Assembly (NCBI RefSeq): GCF_017876315.1
Contig: NZ_JAGINU010000001.1
Coordinates: forward strand, 1,302,001-1,366,000
Reading direction: 5' to 3'
Length of the DNA: 64,000 nt
Source of the DNA: Pseudonocardia parietis
GTDB lineage: Bacteria > Actinomycetota > Actinomycetes > Mycobacteriales > Pseudonocardiaceae
Position numbers and translations under genes: made by a program. Shown piece by piece: positions 46,524 through 54,442 of this stretch. A model generated the notes under the pieces. The model did not search any database, was not told where the DNA came from, and saw nothing but the letters and a program-made list of their open reading frames with translations. Position 1 is the first letter of the stretch. Each line of letters starts with the position of its first letter.

Positions 46524-47816
46524 GTGGAGGACTGGGCGGAGATCCGTCGCTTGCATCGGGCGGAGGGTGTGCCGATCAAGGAGATCGCGCGGCGGCTCGG
46601 GGTCGCGCGGAACACGGTGCGGGCGGCGTTGCGCTCGGAGGGGCCACCGCGCTACGAACGCGCTGCGCGGGGCTCGGTCGCGGATGCCTACGAGCCGCAG
46701 GTGCGGGCCCTGCTCGTGGAGTGGCCGACGATGCCGGGGCCGGTGATCGCGCAGAGGATCGGCTGGCCCTACTCGGAGGGCCCGCTGAAGAAGCTGCTGG
46801 CCCGGATCCGGCCCGAGTATGTGGGGATCGACCCGTCGGACCGGACGGTCTACGAGCCGGGCGAGATCGCCCAGTGCGATCTGTGGTTCCCCGAGACCCC
46901 GATCCCGGTCGCGGAGAGGCAGGCGCGGATCCTGCCGGTGCTGGTGCTGACCTTGGCGTTCTCCCGGTTCCACTCGGCGACGATGATCCCGTCGCGCCAG
47001 GGCGGGGACATCCTGTCCGGGATGTGGCAGCTGATCGCTGCGTTGGGGCGGGTTCCCAAGATGCTGGTGTGGGACAGGGAGTCCGCGATCGGGGGCACCG
47101 GGAAGGTGTCGATCCCGGCCGCGGCGTTCGCCGGGACGTTGGCCACGAGGATCCGGCTGGCCCCGCCGAAGGACCCGGAGTTCAAGGGCATGGTCGAGCG
47201 CAACAACGGGTTCTTCGAGACCTCGTTCCTACCCGGGCGGGCATTCGCCTCCCCCGCGGACTTCAACACCCAGATCGGCGACTGGCTCACCACACGAGCG
47301 AACACCCGCACCGTCCGGGCCATCCACGGTCGTCCGGTCGACCTGCTCGAGACCGACCGTCAGGCCATGACCGTCCTGCCGCCGGTGGCCCCGGTGGTCG
47401 GGTTGACCCATCGGATCCGGCTGGCCCGGGACTACTACGTCCGCGTCGACACCTGCGACTACTCGGTGGACCCGCGGGCGATCGGGCGGTTCGTCGACAT
47501 CACCGCCTCGCCCACCACCGTCGAGGTGTTCTGCGACCGCGAGCTCGTCGCCCACCATGTCCGCAGCTGGGCCAAGCACTTGGTGATCACCGACCCCGAC
47601 CACGTCACCACCGCGAAGCAGATGCGCCAGGCGTTGGCCGAGCAACGCCGAGCCCAGCAGCAGTCCCAGCAGAACGGGGCGCGCCGCCACGGCGACGGCC
47701 GCCCGGTCGCGCTGCGCGCGCTGCCCGACTACGACGCCCTGTTCGGCGTCGACTTCAACCCCACCATCCCGACCGACCCGACGGCCGCTTCGGCGGCGGA
47801 AACGAGCAACCCATGA
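46524..47816 (+). CDS. istA: IS21-family transposase IstA
   Basis: 430 residues from GTG 46524 (GGGGAGG upstream). The N-terminal HTH is PIKEIARRLGVARNTVRAAL. The DDE catalytic residues are visible: D119 in CDLWFPE, D184 in VWDRESAIGG and E225 in GMVERNNGFFE. A C-terminal beta-barrel region follows (LARDYYVRVDTCDYSVDPR). The gene is intact and overlaps istB by four bases (ATGA). Confidence 0.92.
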   Translation: MEDWAEIRRLHRAEGVPIKEIARRLGVARNTVRAALRSEGPPRYERAARGSVADAYEPQVRALLVEWPTMPGPVIAQRIGWPYSEGPLKKLLARIRPEYVGIDPSDRTVYEPGEIAQCDLWFPETPIPVAERQARILPVLVLTLAFSRFHSATMIPSRQGGDILSGMWQLIAALGRVPKMLVWDRESAIGGTGKVSIPAAAFAGTLATRIRLAPPKDPEFKGMVERNNGFFETSFLPGRAFASPADFNTQIGDWLTTRANTRTVRAIHGRPVDLLETDRQAMTVLPPVAPVVGLTHRIRLARDYYVRVDTCDYSVDPRAIGRFVDITASPTTVEVFCDRELVAHHVRSWAKHLVITDPDHVTTAKQMRQALAEQRRAQQQSQQNGARRHGDGRPVALRALPDYDALFGVDFNPTIPTDPTAASAAETSNP

Positions 47817-48398
47817 CCACCACGACCACCGCGGCGACATCGCCGCCCAGAACGGCACCAGCGGACGGGTTGCCGTCGATGCTGGCCTACCTGGCCCGAG
47901 TGCTCAAGACCCCGACGATCGGCGCTGCTGGGAAGAGCTCGCCGCCAGGCCCGCGACGAGAACTGGTCGCACGAGGAGTATCTGGCCGCGGTCCTGCAGC
48001 GCCAGGTCGCCGAACGCGAGTCCGCCGGCACCACCATGCGGATCCGCACCGCGCACTTCCCAGCCGTGAAGACCATCGAGGACTTCAACCTCGACCACCT
48101 GCCCTCACTGCGCCGCGATGTGTTGGCGCACTTGGCGACCGGGACATTCGTCGCCAAGGCCGAGAACGTGATCCTGCTCGGCCCACCCGGACTCGGGAAG
48201 ACCCACCTGGCGATCGGGCTCGGAGTCAAAGCCGCCCACGCCGGCTACTCGGTCCTGTTCGACACCGCGAACAACTGGATCACCCGCCTCACCGAGGCCC
48301 ACCAGGCCGGACGCCTCGAGGCCGAGCTGAAGAAGATCCGCCGCTACAAGCTGATCATCATCGACGAGGTCGGCTACATCCCCTTCGACCACGACGCG
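47813..48398 (+). pseudogene. istB: istB, 5' part (AAA ATPase helper), frameshifted and truncated by transposon insertion
   Basis: From ATG 47813 the frame reads LPSMLAYLARVLKTPTIG and then is lost. Adding one base near 47922 (IGRCWEELAA) and another near 47949 (ARDENWSHEEYL) restores a continuous IstB frame. It continues with the Walker A LLGPPGLGKTHLA and Walker B IIIDEVGYIPFD and stops at 48398, where the transposon begins. The C-terminal part is at 61172-61410. The two one-base deletions are independent of the insertion, or could be sequencing errors. Confidence 0.85.
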
Positions 48399-48450
48399 TG
48401 TGGGACGACGGTAGAATGACAGCGCTGGCGCGCCACCAAGATGACAGCGC
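48399..48450 (+). repeat. Left transposon end with two transposase-site-like repeats
   Basis: After the terminal TGTGGGACGACG, two copies of ATGACAGCGC occur at 48416-48425 and 48441-48450. The first starts 17 bases from the terminus, the same offset as at the right end. Consensus with the right-end repeats is RTGASAGYG. Confidence 0.75.
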
Positions 48451-48506
48451 CGTCAGATCGGCTCCAACAGGGGCAAGGCTGGTGCTCGTACAGTCGGGCT
48501 CGCCCC

Positions 48507-48992
48507 TCACGGCGTCCCGGCGAGCCTGCCGGGACGGGTGACGATCACCCCGTCGTTGTCGCTCCACAAGTGTTGTCCCGGTACGAAAGTTGCACCTCCG
48601 AAGCTGACAGGAATGTCGATCTCTCCCGTGCCGTCGAGCGCACCGCGGCGCGGATTCGATCCGAGCGCCTTGATCCCCAGGTCGATCGTTGCCAGTGTGC
48701 GGGTGTCGCGCACGGCGCCGGCGATGACCAGACCTGTCCATCCGTTCTGCACTGCGCGGTCGGCGAGCACGTCACCGAATAGCGCGCAGCGCAACGAGCA
48801 GCCGCCATCGACGGCGAGGACCGCTCCGTCGCCAGGCCGGGCCAGCAGTTCCCGGAGGAGCCCGACGTCGTTGTGACAGCGCAGGGTGCGGATCGGTCCG
48901 TCGAACTCCGTGCGTCGGCCGTACTGGCGGAACTGCAGATCACAGCTATCGAGGATGTCGCCTTGGGCATCCATCCGGTCGGCGGTGTCCAT
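48507..48992 (-). CDS. RraA-family protein (possible 4-hydroxy-2-oxoacid aldolase)
   Basis: 161 residues from ATG 48992. RraA/HMG-aldolase fold: LAVDGGCSLRCALFGDVLADRAVQ, WTGLVIAGAVRDTRTLATID with the family Arg-Asp pair, and LGIKALGSNPRRG. In catabolic contexts such proteins are class II aldolases or oxaloacetate decarboxylases; others inhibit RNase E. Here it is the last gene of the GntR/CoA-transferase group, 61 bases after the transferase, which favours a metabolic role. Confidence 0.82.
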   Translation of the reverse strand: MDTADRMDAQGDILDSCDLQFRQYGRRTEFDGPIRTLRCHNDVGLLRELLARPGDGAVLAVDGGCSLRCALFGDVLADRAVQNGWTGLVIAGAVRDTRTLATIDLGIKALGSNPRRGALDGTGEIDIPVSFGGATFVPGQHLWSDNDGVIVTRPGRLAGTP

Positions 48993-49053
48993 CTGGTGAT
49001 AGGCCTTCCGGTACGTGGTGGTTCCGCGTCGCGGGCGGTGGGACGGGTCGGTC

Positions 49054-50259
49054 CTAGACGACGGAGTCGTCGCGCAGCCGCTCGATTTCGGCGGCGTCGT
49101 ATCCGAGGCTCGCGAGCACGTCGTCGGTGTGTTCGCCGAGCTCGGGCCCGGTCCATCGGACTCCGCCGGGGGTCGCGGACAGGCGCGGGGCGACGTTTTG
49201 CATGGCGAACTCGTGGCCACGGCTGTTGTGGGCCCGCACGATCGCGTTCCGGGCGGCGAAGTGCTCGTCGGCGAACATGTCCTCGGACCGGTAGACGCGG
49301 CCGGCGGGAACGCCGCCCTCGTGCAGCATGTCGAGGAGGACGTCGGCGGTGTGCTCGGCCGACCAGTCGGCGATCAGGTCGTCGAGCTCAGATTGACGTT
49401 CGCCGCGCGCGTGGTGGCTGGCGTAGCGGTCGTCGGTGGCGAGTTCGGGCCGGCCCATGACGGCGGCCAGGCGCCGGAAAACGGTGTCCTGGTTGGCGGC
49501 GATGAGGATGCTGCTGGCGTCGGCGGTGGGGTAGACGTTGCTGGGCGCGACGTGGGGCAGGATCGCGCCGGTGCGCTCGCGCTGGTGCCCGATGGCGTCC
49601 CATTCGGTCACCGAGGCCTCCATCATCGCCAGCACCGCCTCGTAGATCGCCGAGTCCACGATCTGCCCGCGTCCGGTCGTGGCTCTCGCGTTGAGTGCGG
49701 CGACGGCGCCGAGTGCGGCGTAGGTGCCGGCCAGGGAGTCGCCGATGCTGATGCCGGCGCGCGCCGGCGGTCGGTCCGGTTCCCCGGTCAGGTAGCGAAG
49801 GCCGCCCATCGCCTCGCCGATCGAGCCGTAGCCGGCGCGGGGAGCGTAGGGACCGGTCTGACCGAATCCTGTGACTCGCACGATGATCAGGCCCGGGTTG
49901 GTCTCCCATAGACGTTCCGGGGAGAGGTTCCAGCGTTCGAGCGTTCCGGGTCGGAAGTTTTCGATCAGGATGTCGGCCTGGTCGAGCAGTTGTTGGGCGA
50001 TCTGCTGCCCCGGCTGCACCCGCAGGTTCAGGGTGATCGATTTCTTGTTGCGGGCGATCACGGGCCAGGTGAGGGAGTCACCGTCGGCGTTGGACACGCC
50101 CCACAGCCGCATTGGGTCGCCGACCTCGGGCGACTCGACTTTGACGACGTCGGCTCCCATGTCCCCGAGAAGCTGCCCGCAGAAGGGTCCGGCGATCAGC
50201 TGGCCCATCTCGACGACGCGAGTGCCTGCCAGCGCGCCCGCGGGGGGCTCTGTGGGCAT
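49054..50259 (-). CDS. CaiB/BaiF-family (class III) CoA-transferase
   Basis: 401 residues from ATG 50259 with AAGGAG upstream; it shares one base with the GntR stop (TGATG). Family hallmarks: VVEMGQLIAGPFCGQLLGDMGADVVKVE, where class III enzymes place the catalytic Asp later at GDS, here ISIGDSLAGTYAALGA, and IRVTGFGQTGPYAPRAGYG-like sequence (IIVRVTGFGQTGPY). It moves CoA between carboxylic acids, activating a catabolic intermediate for the lyase encoded in the divergent operon. Confidence 0.9.
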   Translation of the reverse strand: MPTEPPAGALAGTRVVEMGQLIAGPFCGQLLGDMGADVVKVESPEVGDPMRLWGVSNADGDSLTWPVIARNKKSITLNLRVQPGQQIAQQLLDQADILIENFRPGTLERWNLSPERLWETNPGLIIVRVTGFGQTGPYAPRAGYGSIGEAMGGLRYLTGEPDRPPARAGISIGDSLAGTYAALGAVAALNARATTGRGQIVDSAIYEAVLAMMEASVTEWDAIGHQRERTGAILPHVAPSNVYPTADASSILIAANQDTVFRRLAAVMGRPELATDDRYASHHARGERQSELDDLIADWSAEHTADVLLDMLHEGGVPAGRVYRSEDMFADEHFAARNAIVRAHNSRGHEFAMQNVAPRLSATPGGVRWTGPELGEHTDDVLASLGYDAAEIERLRDDSVV

Positions 50260-50924
50260 CAGGTATCTCCTTCGGGATCCGCCGCGACCGTGGAGTCCAT
50301 GAGGACCGCACGGGCGGCGATGATGTGGGATCGCATGACGGAGGCGGCCCAGTCGGGCACGCCGGCGCGCAGGGCGGCTGTCAGCTCGCGGTGGTGGCCC
50401 ATGCTGCGGTCGAGCGCTTCGGGGGTGTAGCGCGCGAAGGTCCGCACGACGAGCGGGACCTGCACGACGGAGGCGAGCATGGTGGCCAGCCGGGGGCTGT
50501 CGGCGCCGTCGATGATGACGCTGTGGAAGCGGGCGTTGAGCTCGCTGAGCGTGTGCAGGTCGTGTCGGCCGCCGCGCCGCGCGCAGGCCTCCATCTGCTC
50601 GCACAGCTCGGTGAGATGGTCGTTGTCCTGACCGCCGATGCGTTCGGCGGCCCGTCCCGCGGCGTGGCTTTCCAGCATGATCCGCAGCTGGTAGATCTCC
50701 TCGAGGTCGGCCACGGACCAACGGGCGACGCGGGCGCCGCGGTTGGGCAGGATTTCAACGAGGCCGTACGACGACAGAGTCCGGAGCGCCTCACGAACGG
50801 GGGTGCGGCTCACGCCGAGCTGTGCCGCGAGCTCGACCTCCTGCAGCCTGGCCCCTGGCTCGAGGGTGCCGTCCAAGATCAATCGGCGTAGCTGCGTCGC
50901 GGCCTGCTCGGTGGCAGCTGCCAT
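50259..50924 (-). CDS. GntR-family (FCD) transcriptional regulator
   Basis: 221 residues from ATG 50924. The N-terminal wHTH is GARLQEVELAAQLGVSRTPVREALRTL. The C-terminal FCD ligand domain has the usual metal-binding His pattern (for example LNARFHSVI and MGHHRELTAALR). It probably responds to an organic-acid intermediate and binds the TGCATACA-type sites in the 51491-51896 control region. It is encoded in the same operon as the CoA-transferase and RraA-like genes. Confidence 0.9.
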   Translation of the reverse strand: MAAATEQAATQLRRLILDGTLEPGARLQEVELAAQLGVSRTPVREALRTLSSYGLVEILPNRGARVARWSVADLEEIYQLRIMLESHAAGRAAERIGGQDNDHLTELCEQMEACARRGGRHDLHTLSELNARFHSVIIDGADSPRLATMLASVVQVPLVVRTFARYTPEALDRSMGHHRELTAALRAGVPDWAASVMRSHIIAARAVLMDSTVAADPEGDT

Positions 50925-51022
50925 GGTCCCCTCGTTTCGGTGGTGGGCTGGTGGCCGTCGGCTCGCTCGGACGGCGCGATGGCGGGGCGATCGCCGTCCT
51001 GCGAAACCTCAGCACTGTGCCG

Positions 51023-51047
51023 GGGTGGCCCGGCAATCGGGCCACCC
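51023..51047 (-). terminator. Hairpin terminator after the GlcG-like gene
   Basis: GGGTGGCCCG (51023-51032) pairs perfectly with CGGGCCACCC (51038-51047) around a five-base loop. It starts six bases downstream of the GlcG-like stop codon, on the minus strand. It likely separates that gene from the GntR operon. Confidence 0.75.
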
Positions 51048-51052
51048 GTTGC

Positions 51053-51490
51053 TCAGCCCGCGGTCGCGGCGTCCACTGCCCGCAGCCCGGCCTGGGCGAT
51101 GGCCATGTCCTGCGAGTAGTGCCCGCCGCTCACCCCGATCCCGCCGATGACAGCGCCGTCGACGGTGATCGGGTAGCCACCGCCGAAGGCCACGAGCCTG
51201 TCGATTCCGGTCGGGGCTCCAACGCGCAGGGGCTCGTCACCCTTGATGAAGTCGAACCAGCCGTCGGTCGGCATGCTGAAACCTGCGGCGGTGTAGGCCT
51301 TGTCATGGGCGACCTGCACCGAGAGGAGCGGGGCCCCGTCCATGCGCGCGAAGGCCTTCTGGACGCCGGACTCGTCGACGACGGACACGACGTAGGCGCC
51401 TCCGTCGGCTGCTGCCTGGGCCACGGCCTCGCGCACGATCGTCTGGGCCAGCTCCAGCGTGATGGACGGCCGGTTGTAGGTGCTGCTCAT
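51053..51490 (-). CDS. GlcG/HbpS-family (DUF336) protein
   Basis: 145 residues from ATG 51490 with AAGGAG upstream. Family features: ITLELAQTIVREAVAQAAADGG, VSVVDESGVQKAFARMDGAP, and the Gly-rich GGGYPITVDGAVIGGIGVSGG. GlcG-like proteins occur in glycolate, propanediol and aromatic catabolic loci and some bind heme; the role is usually unclear. It has its own strong promoter with an operator-like TGCATACA across the -10 box. Confidence 0.87.
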   Translation of the reverse strand: MSSTYNRPSITLELAQTIVREAVAQAAADGGAYVVSVVDESGVQKAFARMDGAPLLSVQVAHDKAYTAAGFSMPTDGWFDFIKGDEPLRVGAPTGIDRLVAFGGGYPITVDGAVIGGIGVSGGHYSQDMAIAQAGLRAVDAATAG

Positions 51491-51530
51491 GGGTGGGGCT
51501 CCTTGTCTGTTCCGGACGGACTAGGGACGA

Positions 51531-51593
51531 TGCATACAATCGAGTTACCGGTGATCTGTCAAGTACAGAGTGGTGATCGCATGTATGTATGCG
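51531..51593 (-). promoter_or_regulatory. Promoter of the GlcG-like gene with TGCATACA operator motifs
   Basis: On the minus strand TTGACA (51562-51557) and TTGTAT (51539-51534) are 17 bases apart, close to the ideal housekeeping promoter. TGCATACA (51531-51538) overlaps the -10 box. A second copy in opposite orientation, TGTATGC, is at 51586-51592, upstream of the -35. Control by the GntR protein is inferred. Confidence 0.7.
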
Positions 51594-51780
51594 TCCTGTG
51601 GGGTGGTCTCGACGGGTGAAACGCCCTTGACTGACACCGAAGAGCGCAGTTGGTCCACGTACAAACTGGTCAGTGCGGTTTCAGTTGCTGGGTGGGGATA
51701 TTGCTGCCAGTCAGCCAGTCTCTGCCAGTCCGGCTGAACTGTGTGCACGTTGGCTGTCTTGGCGCGTGCGGAAGTGGTTC

Positions 51781-51812
51781 TTGACACCACAGATGGAGCG
51801 TAGTTGCATACA
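51781..51812 (+). promoter_or_regulatory. Promoter of the SDR/monooxygenase operon with TGCATACA operator motif
   Basis: TTGACA (51781-51786) and TTGCAT (51804-51809) are 17 bases apart. TGCATACA (51805-51812) covers the -10 box, mirroring the divergent GlcG promoter. The rest of the 51491-51896 gap holds no gene and is visibly richer in A+T than its neighbours. Confidence 0.65.
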
Positions 51813-51896
51813 GATGCCGCGTCGCTGCGGGTGCCTCATCGTCACCGGCCGCGGCAGGGGTACGGCCGACACAGACATCGAGGATTCGAGGCGACG

Positions 51897-52655
51897 ATGG
51901 GCAAGCTCGACGGCAAGAACGTCGTGATCACCGGTGCTGCCGGCGGTATGGGACAGGCCGCCTGTCGCATGTTCTGCGAGGAGGGGGCGACGGTGCTCGG
52001 CGCCGACCTCAACGGTGGGGCGGTCAAGGAGCTGGAGTCCAGGCTGAAGGCAGAGGGCCTCGACTACCGCTCCGCCGAGGTCGACGTGACCTCGTCGGCG
52101 AGCGTGGCTGAGCTGGCCGCGACCGCGAAGAACGAGCTCGGAGCAGTTGACGTGCTCTACAACAACGCCGGGATCATCATGGGCAAGCCGATCCTGGAGA
52201 CCACCGAGGACGAGTGGGCCGATGTTGAGCGGCTCAATTCCAAGAGCATCTTCCTCACGACGAAGGCTTTCGTGCCACTGATGGCCGGTCGTAAGGGATC
52301 GATCATCAACGTTTCGTCCATCGGCGGGGTCGTCGCGTTCGAGAACATGGGCGCCTACGGAGCGGCGAAGGCCGCGGCCGCGCACTTCTCCCGGGTCGCG
52401 GCCGTCGAGTTCGCCCCCGACATCCGAGTCAACGCGATCTGTCCCGGTGTCGTCGACACCCCGATGCCGCGCAACTTCACCAAGGACATGAGCAACCGGG
52501 ACGAGATCTTCCAGGCCTGGAATCACGAGCACCTCACCGGTCGCCTCGGCCGGCCGGAGGAGGTCGTCTCGCTGGCGCTGTGGTTGGCCAGCGACGACGC
52601 CGGGTTCATGACCGGTGCCGTCCTCAACATCGACGGTGGCTACTCCACCCGCTGA
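51897..52655 (+). CDS. Short-chain dehydrogenase/reductase
   Basis: 252 residues from ATG 51897 (GAGG upstream). Cofactor motif TGAAGGMG (12-19) and structural NNAG (89-92). Catalytic Ser near 140 in INVSS, Tyr154 and Lys158 in AYGAAKAA. The acidic residue in GADLNGG after beta-2 suggests NAD rather than NADP. First gene of the plus-strand cargo operon; it shares one base with the flavin reductase gene. Probably oxidises an alcohol made by the monooxygenase. Confidence 0.9.
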   Translation: MGKLDGKNVVITGAAGGMGQAACRMFCEEGATVLGADLNGGAVKELESRLKAEGLDYRSAEVDVTSSASVAELAATAKNELGAVDVLYNNAGIIMGKPILETTEDEWADVERLNSKSIFLTTKAFVPLMAGRKGSIINVSSIGGVVAFENMGAYGAAKAAAAHFSRVAAVEFAPDIRVNAICPGVVDTPMPRNFTKDMSNRDEIFQAWNHEHLTGRLGRPEEVVSLALWLASDDAGFMTGAVLNIDGGYSTR

Positions 52656-53167
52656 TGGCCCCCACACCGTCCCCGGTCGATCAGACGTCGATGCGCGACG
52701 TGCTCGGCCACTTCTGCTCGGGCGTCACCGTAATCACCGCGATCGGTCCGCGGGGGCCGGTCGGCTTCACCTGTCAGTCGTTCGCGTCACTGTCCCTGGA
52801 GCCGCCGCTGGTGAGCTTCGCCCCGGCGCGGACATCGAGCAGCTGGCCTGTAGCCCGCGCGGCGCGCACCTTCTGCGTCAACGTGCTCGCCGACGACCAG
52901 GAAGGCGTGTCGAATGCCTTTGCCCGGTCGGGTGCGGACAAGTTCGCCGGGATCGACTGGCGTCCGAGCCGCCGGGGCGCGCCCGTCCTGTCTGGGGCCG
53001 TGGCCTGGGTCGAGTGCGAGTTGTGGGCGGAGCACGACGCGGGCGACCACACGTTGGTTGCCGCGTTGGTGCTCGGGCTCGGATCTGACACCGACCGCGC
53101 TCCGCTGCTGTTCCATCGCGGCGCCTACGGACTGAGAAACGCCGTACGCGAGGAGGAATGGTCCTGA
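52655..53167 (+). CDS. Flavin reductase (HpaC-like) component
   Basis: 170 residues from ATG 52655, overlapping the SDR stop (TGATG). FMN-binding split-barrel: MRDVLGHFCSGVTVITA, GFTCQSFASLSLEPPLVSF and FCVNVLADDQEGVSNAFA are typical of flavin:NAD(P)H reductases. It would supply reduced flavin to the LLM-class monooxygenase encoded next. Confidence 0.9.
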   Translation: MAPTPSPVDQTSMRDVLGHFCSGVTVITAIGPRGPVGFTCQSFASLSLEPPLVSFAPARTSSSWPVARAARTFCVNVLADDQEGVSNAFARSGADKFAGIDWRPSRRGAPVLSGAVAWVECELWAEHDAGDHTLVAALVLGLGSDTDRAPLLFHRGAYGLRNAVREEEWS

Positions 53168-53231
53168 TCCCTGACCTGGGCGTCCACCTCGCCGAACCAT
53201 CCATTCGATACTTGACCTCTAGGGAGTACCC

Positions 53232-54407
53232 GTGATCCGCGCAGCCGAACAACTGGGCCTCGTCCCCGCCACCCCGCGCCCAGAAAGCCATCGCACACCG
53301 CTGGTTGACGGCCGCAGCACGCATCCGATCTTCAACGACCAGCCGCTCAAGCTCGGGCTGTTCGGGACCAACTGCTCCAACGGGCTGACGATCAGTCATG
53401 CCGAGACGACCTACGAGCCGACTTGGGAGCACACCCTCAAGGTCGCGCAGAAGGCCGACCGGCTGGGGTTCGAGGCTCTGGTGCCGGTCGCGCGCTGGCG
53501 CGGGTTCGGCAGCACCACCAACTTCAATGGCACCTGCTTCGAGACCTACACCTGGGCGACTGGTCTCGCCGCTCAGACCGAGAACATCGGCATCTTCGCC
53601 ACCTCACACCTTCCGACGGTGCATCCCATCGTGGCGGCGAAGATGGCGGTCACGGCCGACCACGTCTCGCGCGGCCGGTTCGGGCTCAACCTCGTCATGG
53701 GTTGGTTCACCCCGGAGATGGAGATGTTCGGCGCCGAGCAGCGTGAGCACGACCAGCGCTACGGCTACGGCCAGCAGTGGATCGATTTCGTCAACAAGCT
53801 CTGGACCGAGCCGGGCTCGTTCGACTTCATCACCAATGACTTCCACAGCCTCGACGTCGAGTCCTACCCGAAGCCCTACCAGGCCCCGCGGCCTGCGCTG
53901 ATCAACGCCGGCAACTCCAAGTCGGGCATCGACTTCTCGGCCCGCAACGTCGACGTCAACTTCGCCGCGATGGACACCGTCGAGACGATGAACGACTACA
54001 CGTCGCAGCTGAAGGCGATGGCCCGCGAGGACCACCAGCGTGAGATCCAGACCATGACCTTCGGCCTGGTCGTCTGTCGCGACACCGAGGACGAGGCCAA
54101 GCGCGACTTCCAGCACATCGTCGACATGGGCGACCGCGAGGGCGCCAACAACGTGATGAAGGTCCTCGGCATGCAGAGCCAGTCGTTCGCCTCGCAGATC
54201 GAGTCCTACCAGGAGCGATTCATCGCCGGGTGGGGCGGCTACCCGATCGTCGGCACCCCAGAGCAGGTCGCCGACGAGATGCTGCGCATCCACAACACCG
54301 GCGGCATGAACGGGATGATCATGGGGATGCTCGACTACCACGAGGAGATGGACTACTTCGGAGACAACGTCATGCCGCTGCTCAAGCAGGCCGGCCTGCG
54401 TCACTGA
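53232..54407 (+). CDS. LLM-class flavin-dependent monooxygenase, RutA-like
   Basis: 391 residues from GTG 53232 with AGGGAG upstream. Luciferase-like barrel: LGLFGTNCSNGLTI, ADRLGFEALVPVARWRGFG, NGTCFETYTWATGLAA and HVSRGRFGLNLVMGWF. It is close in layout to RutA and related monooxygenases that open N-heterocycles or oxidise small carbon compounds. With the reductase encoded before it, it forms a two-component monooxygenase. The substrate is unknown; it likely catalyses the entry reaction of the cargo pathway. Confidence 0.87.
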   Translation: MIRAAEQLGLVPATPRPESHRTPLVDGRSTHPIFNDQPLKLGLFGTNCSNGLTISHAETTYEPTWEHTLKVAQKADRLGFEALVPVARWRGFGSTTNFNGTCFETYTWATGLAAQTENIGIFATSHLPTVHPIVAAKMAVTADHVSRGRFGLNLVMGWFTPEMEMFGAEQREHDQRYGYGQQWIDFVNKLWTEPGSFDFITNDFHSLDVESYPKPYQAPRPALINAGNSKSGIDFSARNVDVNFAAMDTVETMNDYTSQLKAMAREDHQREIQTMTFGLVVCRDTEDEAKRDFQHIVDMGDREGANNVMKVLGMQSQSFASQIESYQERFIAGWGGYPIVGTPEQVADEMLRIHNTGGMNGMIMGMLDYHEEMDYFGDNVMPLLKQAGLRH

Positions 54408-54442
54408 CGTCCCCTGACCTGCCTTCCGCGAGGAGAATGCGC

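Noticed and set aside
48399..48506. Small gene at the left transposon end
   Set aside because: The stretch consists of terminal repeats and the 3' flank of the RraA-like gene; the short frames show no start signal or coding pattern.
47817..48541. Plus-strand open frame running past the istB insertion point
   Set aside because: It is a shifted frame of istA and istB that continues by chance into the transposon end; the real IstB motifs are in another frame.
53232..54407. Assignment as RutA, the pyrimidine monooxygenase
   Set aside because: The barrel motifs are similar, but none of the other rut genes (amidohydrolase, aminoacrylate enzymes, uracil permease) are nearby, so a specific substrate is not supported.
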